Source of the DNA: Lutibacter sp.
GTDB taxonomy: Bacteria; Bacteroidota; Bacteroidia; Flavobacteriales; Flavobacteriaceae
Length of the DNA stretch: 64,000 nucleotides
Direction: 5' to 3'
Assembly: GCF_021647475.1 (NCBI RefSeq)
Contig: NZ_JAKIUR010000007.1
Location: forward strand, 20,579 to 84,578
Shown: in pieces, positions 46,376 through 54,369 of the stretch
How positions within the stretch are numbered: position 1 is the first letter of the stretch
Layout of the letters: each line of letters starts with the position of its first letter
The notes under the pieces: model-generated
The model's input: the letters and a program-made list of their open reading frames with translations, nothing else
Databases searched by the model: none
What the model was told of the DNA's origin: nothing
Program-made: the position numbers and the translations under genes

Positions 46376-46400
46376 AAAACTAAAATCGATTTATTTAAGA

Positions 46401-46408
46401 TACCTTTG
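46401..46408 (+). promoter_or_regulatory. -7 promoter element of the helicase gene (leaderless type)
   Basis: TACCTTTG matches TAnnTTTG and ends 4 nt before the ATG at 46413. Confidence 0.5.
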
Positions 46409-46412
46409 CCAA

Positions 46413-47726
46413 ATGGCAATAAACAAAAAAAATCAGGAAGAAATTCTAACTAAACTAGGCATTGAGAAATTAAATCAGATGCAGGATGATGCCCAAAAAG
46501 CAATTTCTTCTAATTCTGAAATCATTTTATTATCACCTACAGGAACAGGTAAAACGTTGGCTTTTTTATTACCTATTATTGCTGATATCAATCCGGAAAT
46601 CAAAAACATACAAGTTTTAATTGTTGTACCTTCAAGAGAACTTGCTATTCAAATAGAACAAGTTATTAGAGAAATGGGAAGCGGTTACAAAGCTACCGCA
46701 GTTTATGGAGGAAGATCGGGTTCAAAAGATAAAATCGAATTGAAACATCCACCAACTATTTTAATTGGTACACCCGGAAGAATTGCTGACCACATAAATA
46801 GAGAAACCATTGACATTCAGCAAATTAAAATATTGGTATTGGATGAATTTGACAAATCTTTAGAAATTGGTTTTGAAGATGATATGAAGGATATTTTAAT
46901 AAATCTTACTTCAGTTGATAAAAAAATATTAACCTCTGCTACTCAAAAAGTGAAAATTCCTTCTTTTATGAGACTCAAAAATCCAAAAAGATTAAATTAT
47001 TTAAGCAAAAAAGGAATCAACCTAAAAATTCAAACCGTTGTTTCACTACAACAAAATAAATTAGATTCCTTAGAAAAAATATTAGGAGTTAACAGTAAAG
47101 GCAGCGGAATTATATTTTGCAATTTAAAAACAAGCATTCAAGTTGTAAGCGATTTTCTTTATAAAAAGCGAATTGACCACGGTTGTTTTTATGGAGATTT
47201 AGAACAATTAGATAGAGAACGTGCTTTGATAAAATTCAGAAATGGAACTCACAAAATATTAGTTGCTACAGATTTGGCCGCTCGAGGAATTGACATCCCA
47301 GAAATGGATTTTATTATTCATTATGAATTACCTACCCGACCTGATGAATTTATTCATAGAAACGGAAGAACTGCTCGTATGCATAGCAATGGAACTGCTT
47401 ATATTTTAAAGTGGAAAAATGAAGAATTACCAATTTTCATAAAAGATACAGAAGAACTAAAAATTGAATCAACAAAAAAGCTAACGAACAGCAATTGGAT
47501 AACACTTTATATTTCTGGCGGAAGAAAAGATAAAATTTCAAAAGGAGATATTGCTGGTTTATTTTTTAAGCAAGGAAAAATTAAAAAAGATGAATTAGGT
47601 GTTATTGAATTAAAGCAAGATTGTGCGTATGTTGCCGTTTCATCTTTAGATATTAATGCACTTATTTCTAAAGTAAACAATACAAAACTGAAAAAGAAAA
47701 AAGTTCGAATTAGCATTTTAAAATAA
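46413..47726 (+). CDS. DEAD-box RNA helicase family protein (DEFD variant) with DbpA-type RNA-binding domain
   Basis: A 437-residue ATP-dependent RNA helicase. Motif I is SPTGTGKT, motif II reads LVLDEFD instead of DEAD, motif III is TSAT, and motif VI is HRNGRTAR. The C-terminal 75 residues (WITLYISGGRKDKISKGDIAGL, CAYVAVSS) resemble the DbpA/CsdA RNA-binding domain, which directs DbpA to 23S rRNA. A role in ribosome assembly is plausible, supported by trmD and rplS downstream. The DEFD replacement may be usual for this branch. Confidence 0.9.
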   Translation: MAINKKNQEEILTKLGIEKLNQMQDDAQKAISSNSEIILLSPTGTGKTLAFLLPIIADINPEIKNIQVLIVVPSRELAIQIEQVIREMGSGYKATAVYGGRSGSKDKIELKHPPTILIGTPGRIADHINRETIDIQQIKILVLDEFDKSLEIGFEDDMKDILINLTSVDKKILTSATQKVKIPSFMRLKNPKRLNYLSKKGINLKIQTVVSLQQNKLDSLEKILGVNSKGSGIIFCNLKTSIQVVSDFLYKKRIDHGCFYGDLEQLDRERALIKFRNGTHKILVATDLAARGIDIPEMDFIIHYELPTRPDEFIHRNGRTARMHSNGTAYILKWKNEELPIFIKDTEELKIESTKKLTNSNWITLYISGGRKDKISKGDIAGLFFKQGKIKKDELGVIELKQDCAYVAVSSLDINALISKVNNTKLKKKKVRISILK

Positions 47727-47733
47727 CAACAAG

Positions 47734-47741
47734 TAACTTTG
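47734..47741 (+). promoter_or_regulatory. -7 promoter element of trmD (leaderless type)
   Basis: TAACTTTG matches TAnnTTTG and ends 4 nt before the trmD ATG at 47746. Confidence 0.5.
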
Positions 47742-47745
47742 CCAC

Positions 47746-48423
47746 ATGCGAATTGATATTATAACCGTTTCACCAGAATTAATTAAAAGTCCGTTTGAAT
47801 TTTCAATCATTAAACGCGCTATTGATAAAAAGTTGGTTGAAGTACATTTTCATGATTTAAGAACTTACGCTTTAAATGATTATGGTAAAATTGACGACTA
47901 TCAATACGGTGGAGGTGCCGGAATGGTTTTAATGATTGAACCTATTGATGCATGTATTTCAAAACTAAAAACAGAAAGGACATATGACGAAATAATTTAT
48001 ATGACGCCCGATGCACCGACTTTAAATCAACAAACAGCAAATACACTATCACTTCATGAAAATATTATTATTCTTTGCGGACATTACAAAGGTGTAGATC
48101 AACGTGTTAGAGAGCTATTTATTACCAAAGAAATTTCAATAGGCGATTATGTTTTAAGTGGTGGCGAATTAGGAGCCGCTGTGCTCTGTGATACTATCAT
48201 AAGATTAATTCCAGGTGTTTTAGGTGATGAAACTTCTGCGCTAACAGATTCTTTTCAAGACAATTTGCTATCACCACCTGTGTACACAAGACCATCAGAA
48301 TATAAAAAGCTTAAGGTTCCTGAAGTTCTTTTATCTGGCAACTTTCCAAAAATAGAAGATTGGCGGAATGAAAAAGCGTTAGAACGAACAAAAAAAATAA
48401 GACCAGATTTGTTGGAAGACTAA
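47746..48423 (+). CDS. trmD: tRNA (guanine-N1-)-methyltransferase
   Basis: TrmD methylates G37 next to the anticodon and prevents frameshifting. The 225-residue SPOUT-fold protein begins [17 protein letters not shown] and carries [31 protein letters not shown] and [16 protein letters not shown], the knot that binds SAM. It lies before rplS, the order seen in many bacteria (trmD-rplS), although a promoter is also present between them. Confidence 0.96.
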   Translation: MRIDIITVSPELIKSPFEFSIIKRAIDKKLVEVHFHDLRTYALNDYGKIDDYQYGGGAGMVLMIEPIDACISKLKTERTYDEIIYMTPDAPTLNQQTANTLSLHENIIILCGHYKGVDQRVRELFITKEISIGDYVLSGGELGAAVLCDTIIRLIPGVLGDETSALTDSFQDNLLSPPVYTRPSEYKKLKVPEVLLSGNFPKIEDWRNEKALERTKKIRPDLLED

Positions 48424-48441
48424 TCTTTTTTACTAAATTTG
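48412..48441 (+). promoter_or_regulatory. Promoter of rplS
   Basis: A TTG at 48412-48414 (-33 type) and TAAATTTG at 48434-48441 (-7 type) are 19 nt apart, the expected Bacteroidetes spacing. They overlap the trmD 3' end and leave a leader of about 65 nt before rplS. Confidence 0.65.
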
Positions 48442-48510
48442 CACTCTCAAAATTAACCTCTGACGAAAATCGTGAATGTTGATTATTGAAAAACACTAAA
48501 AAAACATAAA

Positions 48511-48861
48511 ATGGAAGGTTTAGTAAAATTTGTACAAGACGAATTTGTATCTAAAAACGAATTTCCTCAATTTCAAGCTGGAGATACTATTACAGTTTAT
48601 TATGAAATTAGAGAAGGTGAAAAAAAGCGTACACAGTTTTTTAAAGGAACTGTAATTCAACGTAAAGGAGCTGGAGCTTCAGAAACATTTACCATTAGAA
48701 AAATATCTGGTACTGTTGGTGTAGAGCGTATTTTTCCAATTAACTTACCTGCAATTCAAAAAATTGAAGTTAACAAACACGGTAGAGTTCGTAGAGCACG
48801 TATTTTCTACTTTAGAGGTTTAACTGGTAAAAAAGCTAGAATTAAAGAAGAAAGACGTTAA
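48511..48861 (+). CDS. rplS: 50S ribosomal protein L19
   Basis: L19 lies at the interface of the two ribosomal subunits. The 116 residues show FQAGDTITVYYEIREGEKKRTQFF, FKGTVIQRKGAGASETFTIRKIS and the C-terminal VRRARIFYFRGLTGKKARIKE that are standard for the family. It has its own promoter at 48412-48441 and a perfect hairpin terminator behind it. Confidence 0.97.
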   Translation: MEGLVKFVQDEFVSKNEFPQFQAGDTITVYYEIREGEKKRTQFFKGTVIQRKGAGASETFTIRKISGTVGVERIFPINLPAIQKIEVNKHGRVRRARIFYFRGLTGKKARIKEERR

Positions 48862-48885
48862 TTTTTTTTTAAAACTAAAAATTAA

Positions 48886-48915
48886 GAACCCGTATTAAGT
48901 TATTAATACGGGTTC
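48886..48915 (+). terminator. Hairpin terminator after rplS
   Basis: GAACCCGTATTAA and TTAATACGGGTTC form a perfect 13-bp stem with loop GTTA, followed by CTTTG. It lies 24 nt past the rplS stop. Confidence 0.85.
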
Positions 48916-49579
48916 CTTTGTTATAAACATTTGTTAATAACCATAGTTTATATCTTGTTGAAAGATAATAAGTTAAAAATTTGGATAATTATTTTTTGCA
49001 TGGTTTCTTTACAAAAGAATTAACAGAGAAATCTTTTAAGGAATATTTGAAATGTAAATTTTAAAGATAACTAAAATAATTTTGATGCAAGTTCTAAATG
49101 TTCTTGAACATCGTTTTTAAAACTTAACTTTAAATAGTAATGTAGCCAGGTGTTTAGCATGAATAAATGGACACAAGTTTTAGAAACACATTAAAATAGT
49201 TATTTGAAGCAAGTAGTTTCTAGTAAACTGCAACAAAGTTTTAAGAGAACTATTTTAAGAAGCTACTTAATAATAAGAAGTTGATTTGTAAGAATTAAAC
49301 AAGTTACATTAAAAATTGAAGCTGGCGTTGAGCTTTTAGAAGAACAACATTAAACTGAGCTGATTGAATTAATTGTAGACTTATTAAAAAAGAGCTTCAG
49401 CAAAAAGCCATAATAATGAGAAATCAATATTATGGCTTTTGTTTTTCTTATTTATATCCTAAAAACAGCTATCTATTTTTATTTTTTATTCAAAAAACAT
49501 TGCTTATTTATACATTTTCCAAGGCAAATTTTCTTTACAATTTTAGTATCTTTGTTCCGCTTAATTTAAAACAAATATC
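48916..49579. other. Gene-poor region of about 660 bp between rplS and icd
   Basis: No intact gene is present. In one plus-strand frame around 49308-49400 the translation reads VTLKIEAGVELLEEQH, a stop, then TELIELIVDLLKK, which looks like a protein but is interrupted, so a decayed gene is possible. A perfect 13-bp hairpin (AAAAGCCATAATA with TATTATGGCTTTT, 49403-49440) follows it at once, as a terminator would. A TATCTTTG promoter box for icd is at 49547-49554. The identity of the decayed gene, if it is one, is unknown. Confidence 0.35.
49403..49440 (+). terminator. Hairpin terminator with no intact gene upstream
   Basis: AAAAGCCATAATA and TATTATGGCTTTT form a perfect 13-bp stem with a 12-nt loop, followed by GTTTTTCTT. 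There is no open gene directly before it on the plus strand, so it may end a degenerate gene or a small RNA. Confidence 0.6.
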
Positions 49580-50806
49580 ATGACAAAAATAAAAGTAACC
49601 AACCCTGTTGTAGAACTTGACGGAGACGAAATGACTCGTATTATTTGGAAATTTATTAAAGATCAATTAATACTTCCTTATTTAGATTTAGACATAAAAT
49701 ACTATGATTTAGGAATAGAACATAGAGACAAAACTGATGATCAAGTTACCATTGACGCTGCTGAAGCAATTAAAAAATATAATGTAGGTATAAAATGTGC
49801 TACCATTACTCCAGATGAAGCTAGAGTTGAAGAATTTGGATTAAAAAAAATGTGGAAATCACCAAATGGAACACTTAGAAATATTGTTGGAGGAACTATA
49901 TTTAGAGAGCCAATAATTATGAAAAATGTTCCTAGGTATGTACCAGGCTGGACCAAACCTATTTGTATTGGTCGTCATGCATTTGGAGACCAATATAAAG
50001 CAACTGATTTTGTAACCAAAGGAAAAGGGAAATTAACCTTAACTTTTACACCAGAAGATGGTTCGGCACCACAAGAACATGTAGTTTACAATTTTAAAGA
50101 AAATGGAGTTGCACAAGCCATGTATAATATTGATTCTTCTATTTATGGCTTTGCTCAATCAAGTTTTAATCAAGCATTAGTAAAAAAATGGCCTTTATAC
50201 TTATCTACAAAAAATACTATTTTAAAAGCTTATGATGGTAGATTTAAAGATATATTTCAGGAAGTTTATGACAATGAATTTAAAGATAAATTTGAAAAAG
50301 CTGGCATAACTTATGAACATCGTTTAATTGATGATATGGTAGCTTCTGCAATGAAATGGCATGGTGGATTTGTTTGGGCTTGTAAAAACTATGATGGTGA
50401 TGTACAGTCAGATACCGTTGCTCAAGGATTTGGATCATTAGGTTTAATGACTTCTGTATTAGTAACTCCTGATGGGAAAACGATGGAAGCAGAAGCCGCT
50501 CACGGAACTGTTACGCGTCACTACCGTCAACACCAATTAGGTAAAGAAACTTCTACAAATCCGTTAGCATCAATTTTTGCTTGGACTCGCGGTTTAGAAC
50601 ATCGTGGTAAATTAGATAACAATCAAAAGCTAGTTAACTTCTGTCATACACTTGAAAAAGTTTGTATTGATACCGTTGAAAGTGGTAAAATGACTAAAGA
50701 TTTAGCTCTTCTAATTCACAAAGATAAAATGACTAGAGCCGATTATTTAAATACAGAAGAATTTTTGGCTGCTTTAAAAGTAAATTTAGATAAAGCATTA
50801 GCTTAA
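49580..50806 (+). CDS. icd: Isocitrate dehydrogenase (NADP), eukaryote-like type
   Basis: IDH oxidises isocitrate to 2-oxoglutarate in the TCA cycle. The 408-residue sequence ([71 protein letters not shown]) belongs to the dimeric type found in eukaryotic cytosol and mitochondria and in many Bacteroidetes, not the E. coli type. NADP specificity is inferred from the family. A TATCTTTG box at 49547-49554 is the probable promoter. It competes with citrate lyase for the use of citrate, though the two are unlinked. Confidence 0.95.
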   Translation: MTKIKVTNPVVELDGDEMTRIIWKFIKDQLILPYLDLDIKYYDLGIEHRDKTDDQVTIDAAEAIKKYNVGIKCATITPDEARVEEFGLKKMWKSPNGTLRNIVGGTIFREPIIMKNVPRYVPGWTKPICIGRHAFGDQYKATDFVTKGKGKLTLTFTPEDGSAPQEHVVYNFKENGVAQAMYNIDSSIYGFAQSSFNQALVKKWPLYLSTKNTILKAYDGRFKDIFQEVYDNEFKDKFEKAGITYEHRLIDDMVASAMKWHGGFVWACKNYDGDVQSDTVAQGFGSLGLMTSVLVTPDGKTMEAEAAHGTVTRHYRQHQLGKETSTNPLASIFAWTRGLEHRGKLDNNQKLVNFCHTLEKVCIDTVESGKMTKDLALLIHKDKMTRADYLNTEEFLAALKVNLDKALA

Positions 50807-50827
50807 TTTGAATTCAACTAAATAATT

Positions 50828-50967
50828 AAAAGAGGCTGTCTAAAAAGGTACAAAATTCGTCATTCTGAATTTATTTCAGAATCTCATCATACTGATTATC
50901 AATCATTATGAGAACCTGAAACGAGTTCAGGTTGACGTAAATTACACTTTTTGACAGCCTCTTTTTT
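50828..50967. repeat. Palindromic repeat family 2, copy 2
   Basis: A 140-bp element with inverted ends AAAAGAGGCTGTCTAAAAAG and CTTTTTGACAGCCTCTTTT (one base unpaired), ending in a T-run. Its reverse complement resembles the element at 32408-32573. It lies between icd and murQ, both on the plus strand, and may serve as the icd terminator. Confidence 0.7.
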
Positions 50968-51084
50968 ATCCTACTTTTTTAAAATTATGGGAACAACTCA
51001 ATCATATATTAATTCTTTTCATAAAATAAGACACAATAAGTTATTTGAAGTCACATTAATTATTATAAATTCTTTTCTATTTAG

Positions 51085-51092
51085 TATTTTTG
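51085..51092 (+). promoter_or_regulatory. -7 promoter element of murQ (leaderless type)
   Basis: TATTTTTG matches TAnnTTTG and ends 4 nt before the murQ ATG at 51097. Confidence 0.5.
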
Positions 51093-51096
51093 AAAT

Positions 51097-51918
51097 ATGA
51101 ACTTTATAAAAACAACAGAACAAACATCAAATTATAAACATTTGGAAAAAATGAGTATATTAGAACTATTATCTAATATTAATACTGAGGATAAAACAAT
51201 TCCTTATGCTGTTGAAAAAGTAATTCCAAAAATTGAAAACCTTGTTATTAAAATTGTTCAAAAATTAAAAAATAATGGTAGAGTTTTTTATGTGGGAGCT
51301 GGAACTAGCGGTAGATTAGGAATTTTAGATGCTTCAGAATGCCCACCTACTTTTGGAGTTTCTCAAAATGTATTTATAGGTATCATTGCAGGTGGAGATA
51401 CTGCAATAAGAACAGCCGTAGAATTTGCCGAAGATTCCACTACTCAATGTTGGGAAGATTTAAAAAAATTTAAAATCAATAAAAATGATGTGGTTATTGG
51501 TATAGCTGCATCTGGCACAACTCCGTATGTAACAAATGGTATAAAAAAATGCAATGAAAACAACATAATTACAGGTTGTATAACTTGTAACCTAAATTCT
51601 CCTTTAGCAATTGAAGCAAAATATCCTATTGAAGTTGTAGTAGGTCCAGAATTTGTTACTGGAAGCTCTAGAATGAAAGCAGGTACTGCCCAAAAATTAA
51701 TTCTTAATATGATTTCTACAAGTGCAATGATTAAATTGGGGAAAATAAAAGATAATAAAATGGTGGATATGCAATTGAGTAATCATAAATTAATAAAACG
51801 AGGAACAAAAATGTTAATGGATGAACTTTCAATTTCCAAAGAAAAAGCTATTGAAATATTAAATAAGTATGAAAATGTAAGGAATGCTTTAAAAAACTAC
51901 CAAAATGAAAACCAATAA
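51097..51918 (+). CDS. murQ: N-acetylmuramic acid 6-phosphate etherase
   Basis: MurQ cleaves the lactyl ether of MurNAc-6-phosphate to GlcNAc-6-phosphate and D-lactate during cell-wall recycling. The 273-residue SIS-fold protein has VFYVGAGTSGRLGILDASECPPTFG, VIGIAASGTTPYV and GPEFVTGSSRMKAGTAQKLILNM, all diagnostic of the family. It is slightly shorter than E. coli MurQ at the C-terminus. It overlaps the next small gene by 14 nt, so three genes (murQ, a small membrane protein, an ATP-grasp protein) form one unit. Confidence 0.95.
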   Translation: MNFIKTTEQTSNYKHLEKMSILELLSNINTEDKTIPYAVEKVIPKIENLVIKIVQKLKNNGRVFYVGAGTSGRLGILDASECPPTFGVSQNVFIGIIAGGDTAIRTAVEFAEDSTTQCWEDLKKFKINKNDVVIGIAASGTTPYVTNGIKKCNENNIITGCITCNLNSPLAIEAKYPIEVVVGPEFVTGSSRMKAGTAQKLILNMISTSAMIKLGKIKDNKMVDMQLSNHKLIKRGTKMLMDELSISKEKAIEILNKYENVRNALKNYQNENQ

Positions 51919-52132
51919 GAATACCTTGTTAAAGGGATTAAAATATGAAGTTATTGCCTTGCCGTTGCTTTTAGCATCTCCTATACTTATAAGCATAGGA
52001 TTTAAAGCTATAAAACATCAACAGAACTATTGGTGGTTAATAGCAGGTATATTATTAGCCTTAACAGCAGTTATTATTGGTTTTTTAGGAATAAAAATAC
52101 TATTAAATGCACTTTTTGATAAAGATGAATGA
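51905..52132 (+). CDS. Small membrane protein with two helices
   Basis: A 75-residue protein with two hydrophobic helices (ALPLLLASPILISIGF and WLIAGILLALTAVIIGFLGIKILL) joined by a short basic loop (KAIKHQQNY). It resembles a small conserved flavobacterial family of unknown function (probably DUF6095). It overlaps both neighbours (14 nt with murQ, 4 nt with the ATP-grasp gene), which supports real translation. Confidence 0.7.
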   Translation: MKTNKNTLLKGLKYEVIALPLLLASPILISIGFKAIKHQQNYWWLIAGILLALTAVIIGFLGIKILLNALFDKDE

Positions 52133-53184
52133 ACATAAACAAACTACATAAATTGTTGAATTGGGAATATTGGCCGTCATTTATGTTTTATATTCCAAAT
52201 GTTCCTTATGGAATTTATTTGGCCATTAAATCTAAAAGTTTAACCTTTTTTACAGCTACAAATCCTGCTTTAAATTTTGCAGGAAACGGAACTGAATCTA
52301 AATTTGATACCATAAAATTAATACCAAAAAAATACAGACCTACCACCTTATTTATAAAAAAGAATAAATCTATTAATGAAGTTATAAAAGAAATCAATAA
52401 TTTAAAGTTACAATATCCATTAATAATAAAACCCGATATTGGTTTTAAAGGATTATTAGTTAAACAAATACATGCTGAAATTGAACTTAAAGAATATATC
52501 AAAAAAAATAATTGCATAAACTTATTAATACAGGAGTTTGTTGATTACAAAAATGAATGTGGTATTTTTTATCATCGATTACCAACTTCAAAAAGTGGTA
52601 AAATAACCTCTATTACTTTAAAAACATTTCCGTTTGTAAAAGGCGATGGCAAATTAAATTTAAAACAACTTATTGAAAACGATAAGCGTGCAATAAATTA
52701 TCTAGATTTATATTCAAATCTACATCACAATTATAATACTGTATTAAAAAAAGATGAAGTTAAAATTTTAAACGTTTTAGGAAATCATTGTAAAGGAGCA
52801 GAATTCAAAAATGGTAATTATCTAATATCCAAAGATTTAGAACTTATTTTTGATGATATTTTAAAAGATATTCCTAAATTTTATTACGGAAGATTAGACA
52901 TAAAATACGACACCTTTGAAGATTTATTGAATAAGGAAAATTTTAAAATTATAGAAATAAACGGAATTATATCTGAACCAACACATATTTATGATGCTTC
53001 AAAAACATCTTATTTTAAAGCTTTAAGAGAAATTAGAAAGCATTGGAAAATCATTTATGAAATTTCAAAATCCAATCATTTAAATAATCAAATTCAATTT
53101 AATTCTCCTACTGATTTTTTAAAAAGTTTGTGGAGCTTAAAAAAGTATATGCAATTAATTAAATCTAAAAAACTATCGGTTTAA
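52129..53184 (+). CDS. ATP-grasp fold protein of unknown function
   Basis: A 351-residue protein with features of an ATP-grasp enzyme: QYPLIIKPDIGFKGLLVKQIHAE (nucleotide-binding lysine), LLIQEFVDYKNECGIFYHRLP and the late acidic motif FKIIEINGIISEPTHIYD, which would hold Mg-ATP. ATP-grasp enzymes join a carboxylate to an amine or thiol, but no substrate can be suggested. The N-terminus mentions no signal peptide. It converges with the gliding-domain protein, overlapping it by 12 nt. Confidence 0.75.
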   Translation: MNINKLHKLLNWEYWPSFMFYIPNVPYGIYLAIKSKSLTFFTATNPALNFAGNGTESKFDTIKLIPKKYRPTTLFIKKNKSINEVIKEINNLKLQYPLIIKPDIGFKGLLVKQIHAEIELKEYIKKNNCINLLIQEFVDYKNECGIFYHRLPTSKSGKITSITLKTFPFVKGDGKLNLKQLIENDKRAINYLDLYSNLHHNYNTVLKKDEVKILNVLGNHCKGAEFKNGNYLISKDLELIFDDILKDIPKFYYGRLDIKYDTFEDLLNKENFKIIEINGIISEPTHIYDASKTSYFKALREIRKHWKIIYEISKSNHLNNQIQFNSPTDFLKSLWSLKKYMQLIKSKKLSV

Positions 53185-54363
53185 ATAAATATAACCTGTC
53201 CATTTTTTATATTCATCATGAAAATCTAAAACATAAAAATAAACACCAACAGGCAAACCTTCTGTTTTTTTAATGGTTAGTTTATTATTTGAAGTACCAT
53301 CCCAAGTATTATTATAATTTTTTTTACTATATACTAAAGCTCCCCAACGATTATAAATTCTTAAAGTATTATTTGGCCGTAATGCTAAACCTTCTATAGT
53401 AAACGTATCATGTATTCCATCTCCATTTGGTGAAAAACCATAATTGTACGTTGCAAAACTTGTTTCAGCTAAAACCTCTCTAAAATCTGCACCAATCGTT
53501 ATAATTTCATAATTAGCTGGAATAAACTTATTAGATTTTACAGAACCACTTTCTAAATCACCTTGTTTATCAACTGCTCCTAAATCTTCCCATTCCTGTT
53601 CTTCTTTATCCCAACCAACAACTCTTAAATTTTCAATATCACTAGTAATATCTTTAATTTTACTGTTTTCATTCCAAGTTAAAATAATAGTTGTTTCATC
53701 TTTACCATTTAAATCCCAAAACTCTGTAGTATTAATAAACCCGAGCATTTTGGATATTTTATTTGTATTAAACTGTTTATTAAATGTACTAGGATTATTA
53801 GGATTTTCTTTAAAATAAGCCCCTTGATATAATGTATTAGCTACTTGAAAAGGCAAAATCATAGGTCTTAATTCATCATCATCTCCAACAGGAAAAACAA
53901 ATTCTCCCTCATTTTCACTAGCAACATAACCATCCACATATTCAAAATCACTTTCACCAGAATAGACATTATAGTTTATAAAATCTAATGACACACTTAA
54001 ATCAGATTTAGGTGTAACTATTTTACCATTTATAAAGGAAAAATTATTTTTTACACCTAAAGAAGTGTATAGTTCTAAGTTATCATTTACAGCGACTTCA
54101 ACATTATTAAAAATAGCCTCATTAGCTCCAGATACAGACAAAGAATTATCATCATTATAAAATCCTGCTAGTCCTTCATTCACATCAAAATTTCCATCAT
54201 TAACTAAATTTGTATGAAAACCAATTTTTCCATCAGCATGTATTTGGACATTGCCAAAATTTTGAAAAGCAGTTTGTGCTTTTATGTTTTGAATACCTAG
54301 ATAGATAATCAAAATGGTGAGTTTTATTAATATTTTTTTTGAATTATGCATTCGAACAATCAT
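53173..54363 (-). CDS. Exported protein with gliding-motility/T9SS type B C-terminal domain
   Basis: A 396-residue surface or secreted protein. A signal peptide (KKILIKLTILIIYLGIQNIKAQ) precedes a region without known motifs. The last 90 residues (YGFSPNGDGIHDTFTIEGL, LRIYNRWGALVYSKKNYNNTWDG, LPVGVYFYVLDF, WTGYIYL) form the gliding-motility-associated C-terminal domain that directs secretion by the type IX system. It follows the repeat-rich exported protein by 6 nt and probably works with it at the cell surface. An internal ATG at 54351 is a possible alternative start. Confidence 0.87.
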   Translation of the reverse strand: MIVRMHNSKKILIKLTILIIYLGIQNIKAQTAFQNFGNVQIHADGKIGFHTNLVNDGNFDVNEGLAGFYNDDNSLSVSGANEAIFNNVEVAVNDNLELYTSLGVKNNFSFINGKIVTPKSDLSVSLDFINYNVYSGESDFEYVDGYVASENEGEFVFPVGDDDELRPMILPFQVANTLYQGAYFKENPNNPSTFNKQFNTNKISKMLGFINTTEFWDLNGKDETTIILTWNENSKIKDITSDIENLRVVGWDKEEQEWEDLGAVDKQGDLESGSVKSNKFIPANYEIITIGADFREVLAETSFATYNYGFSPNGDGIHDTFTIEGLALRPNNTLRIYNRWGALVYSKKNYNNTWDGTSNNKLTIKKTEGLPVGVYFYVLDFHDEYKKWTGYIYLNR

Positions 54364-54369
54364 ATATTA

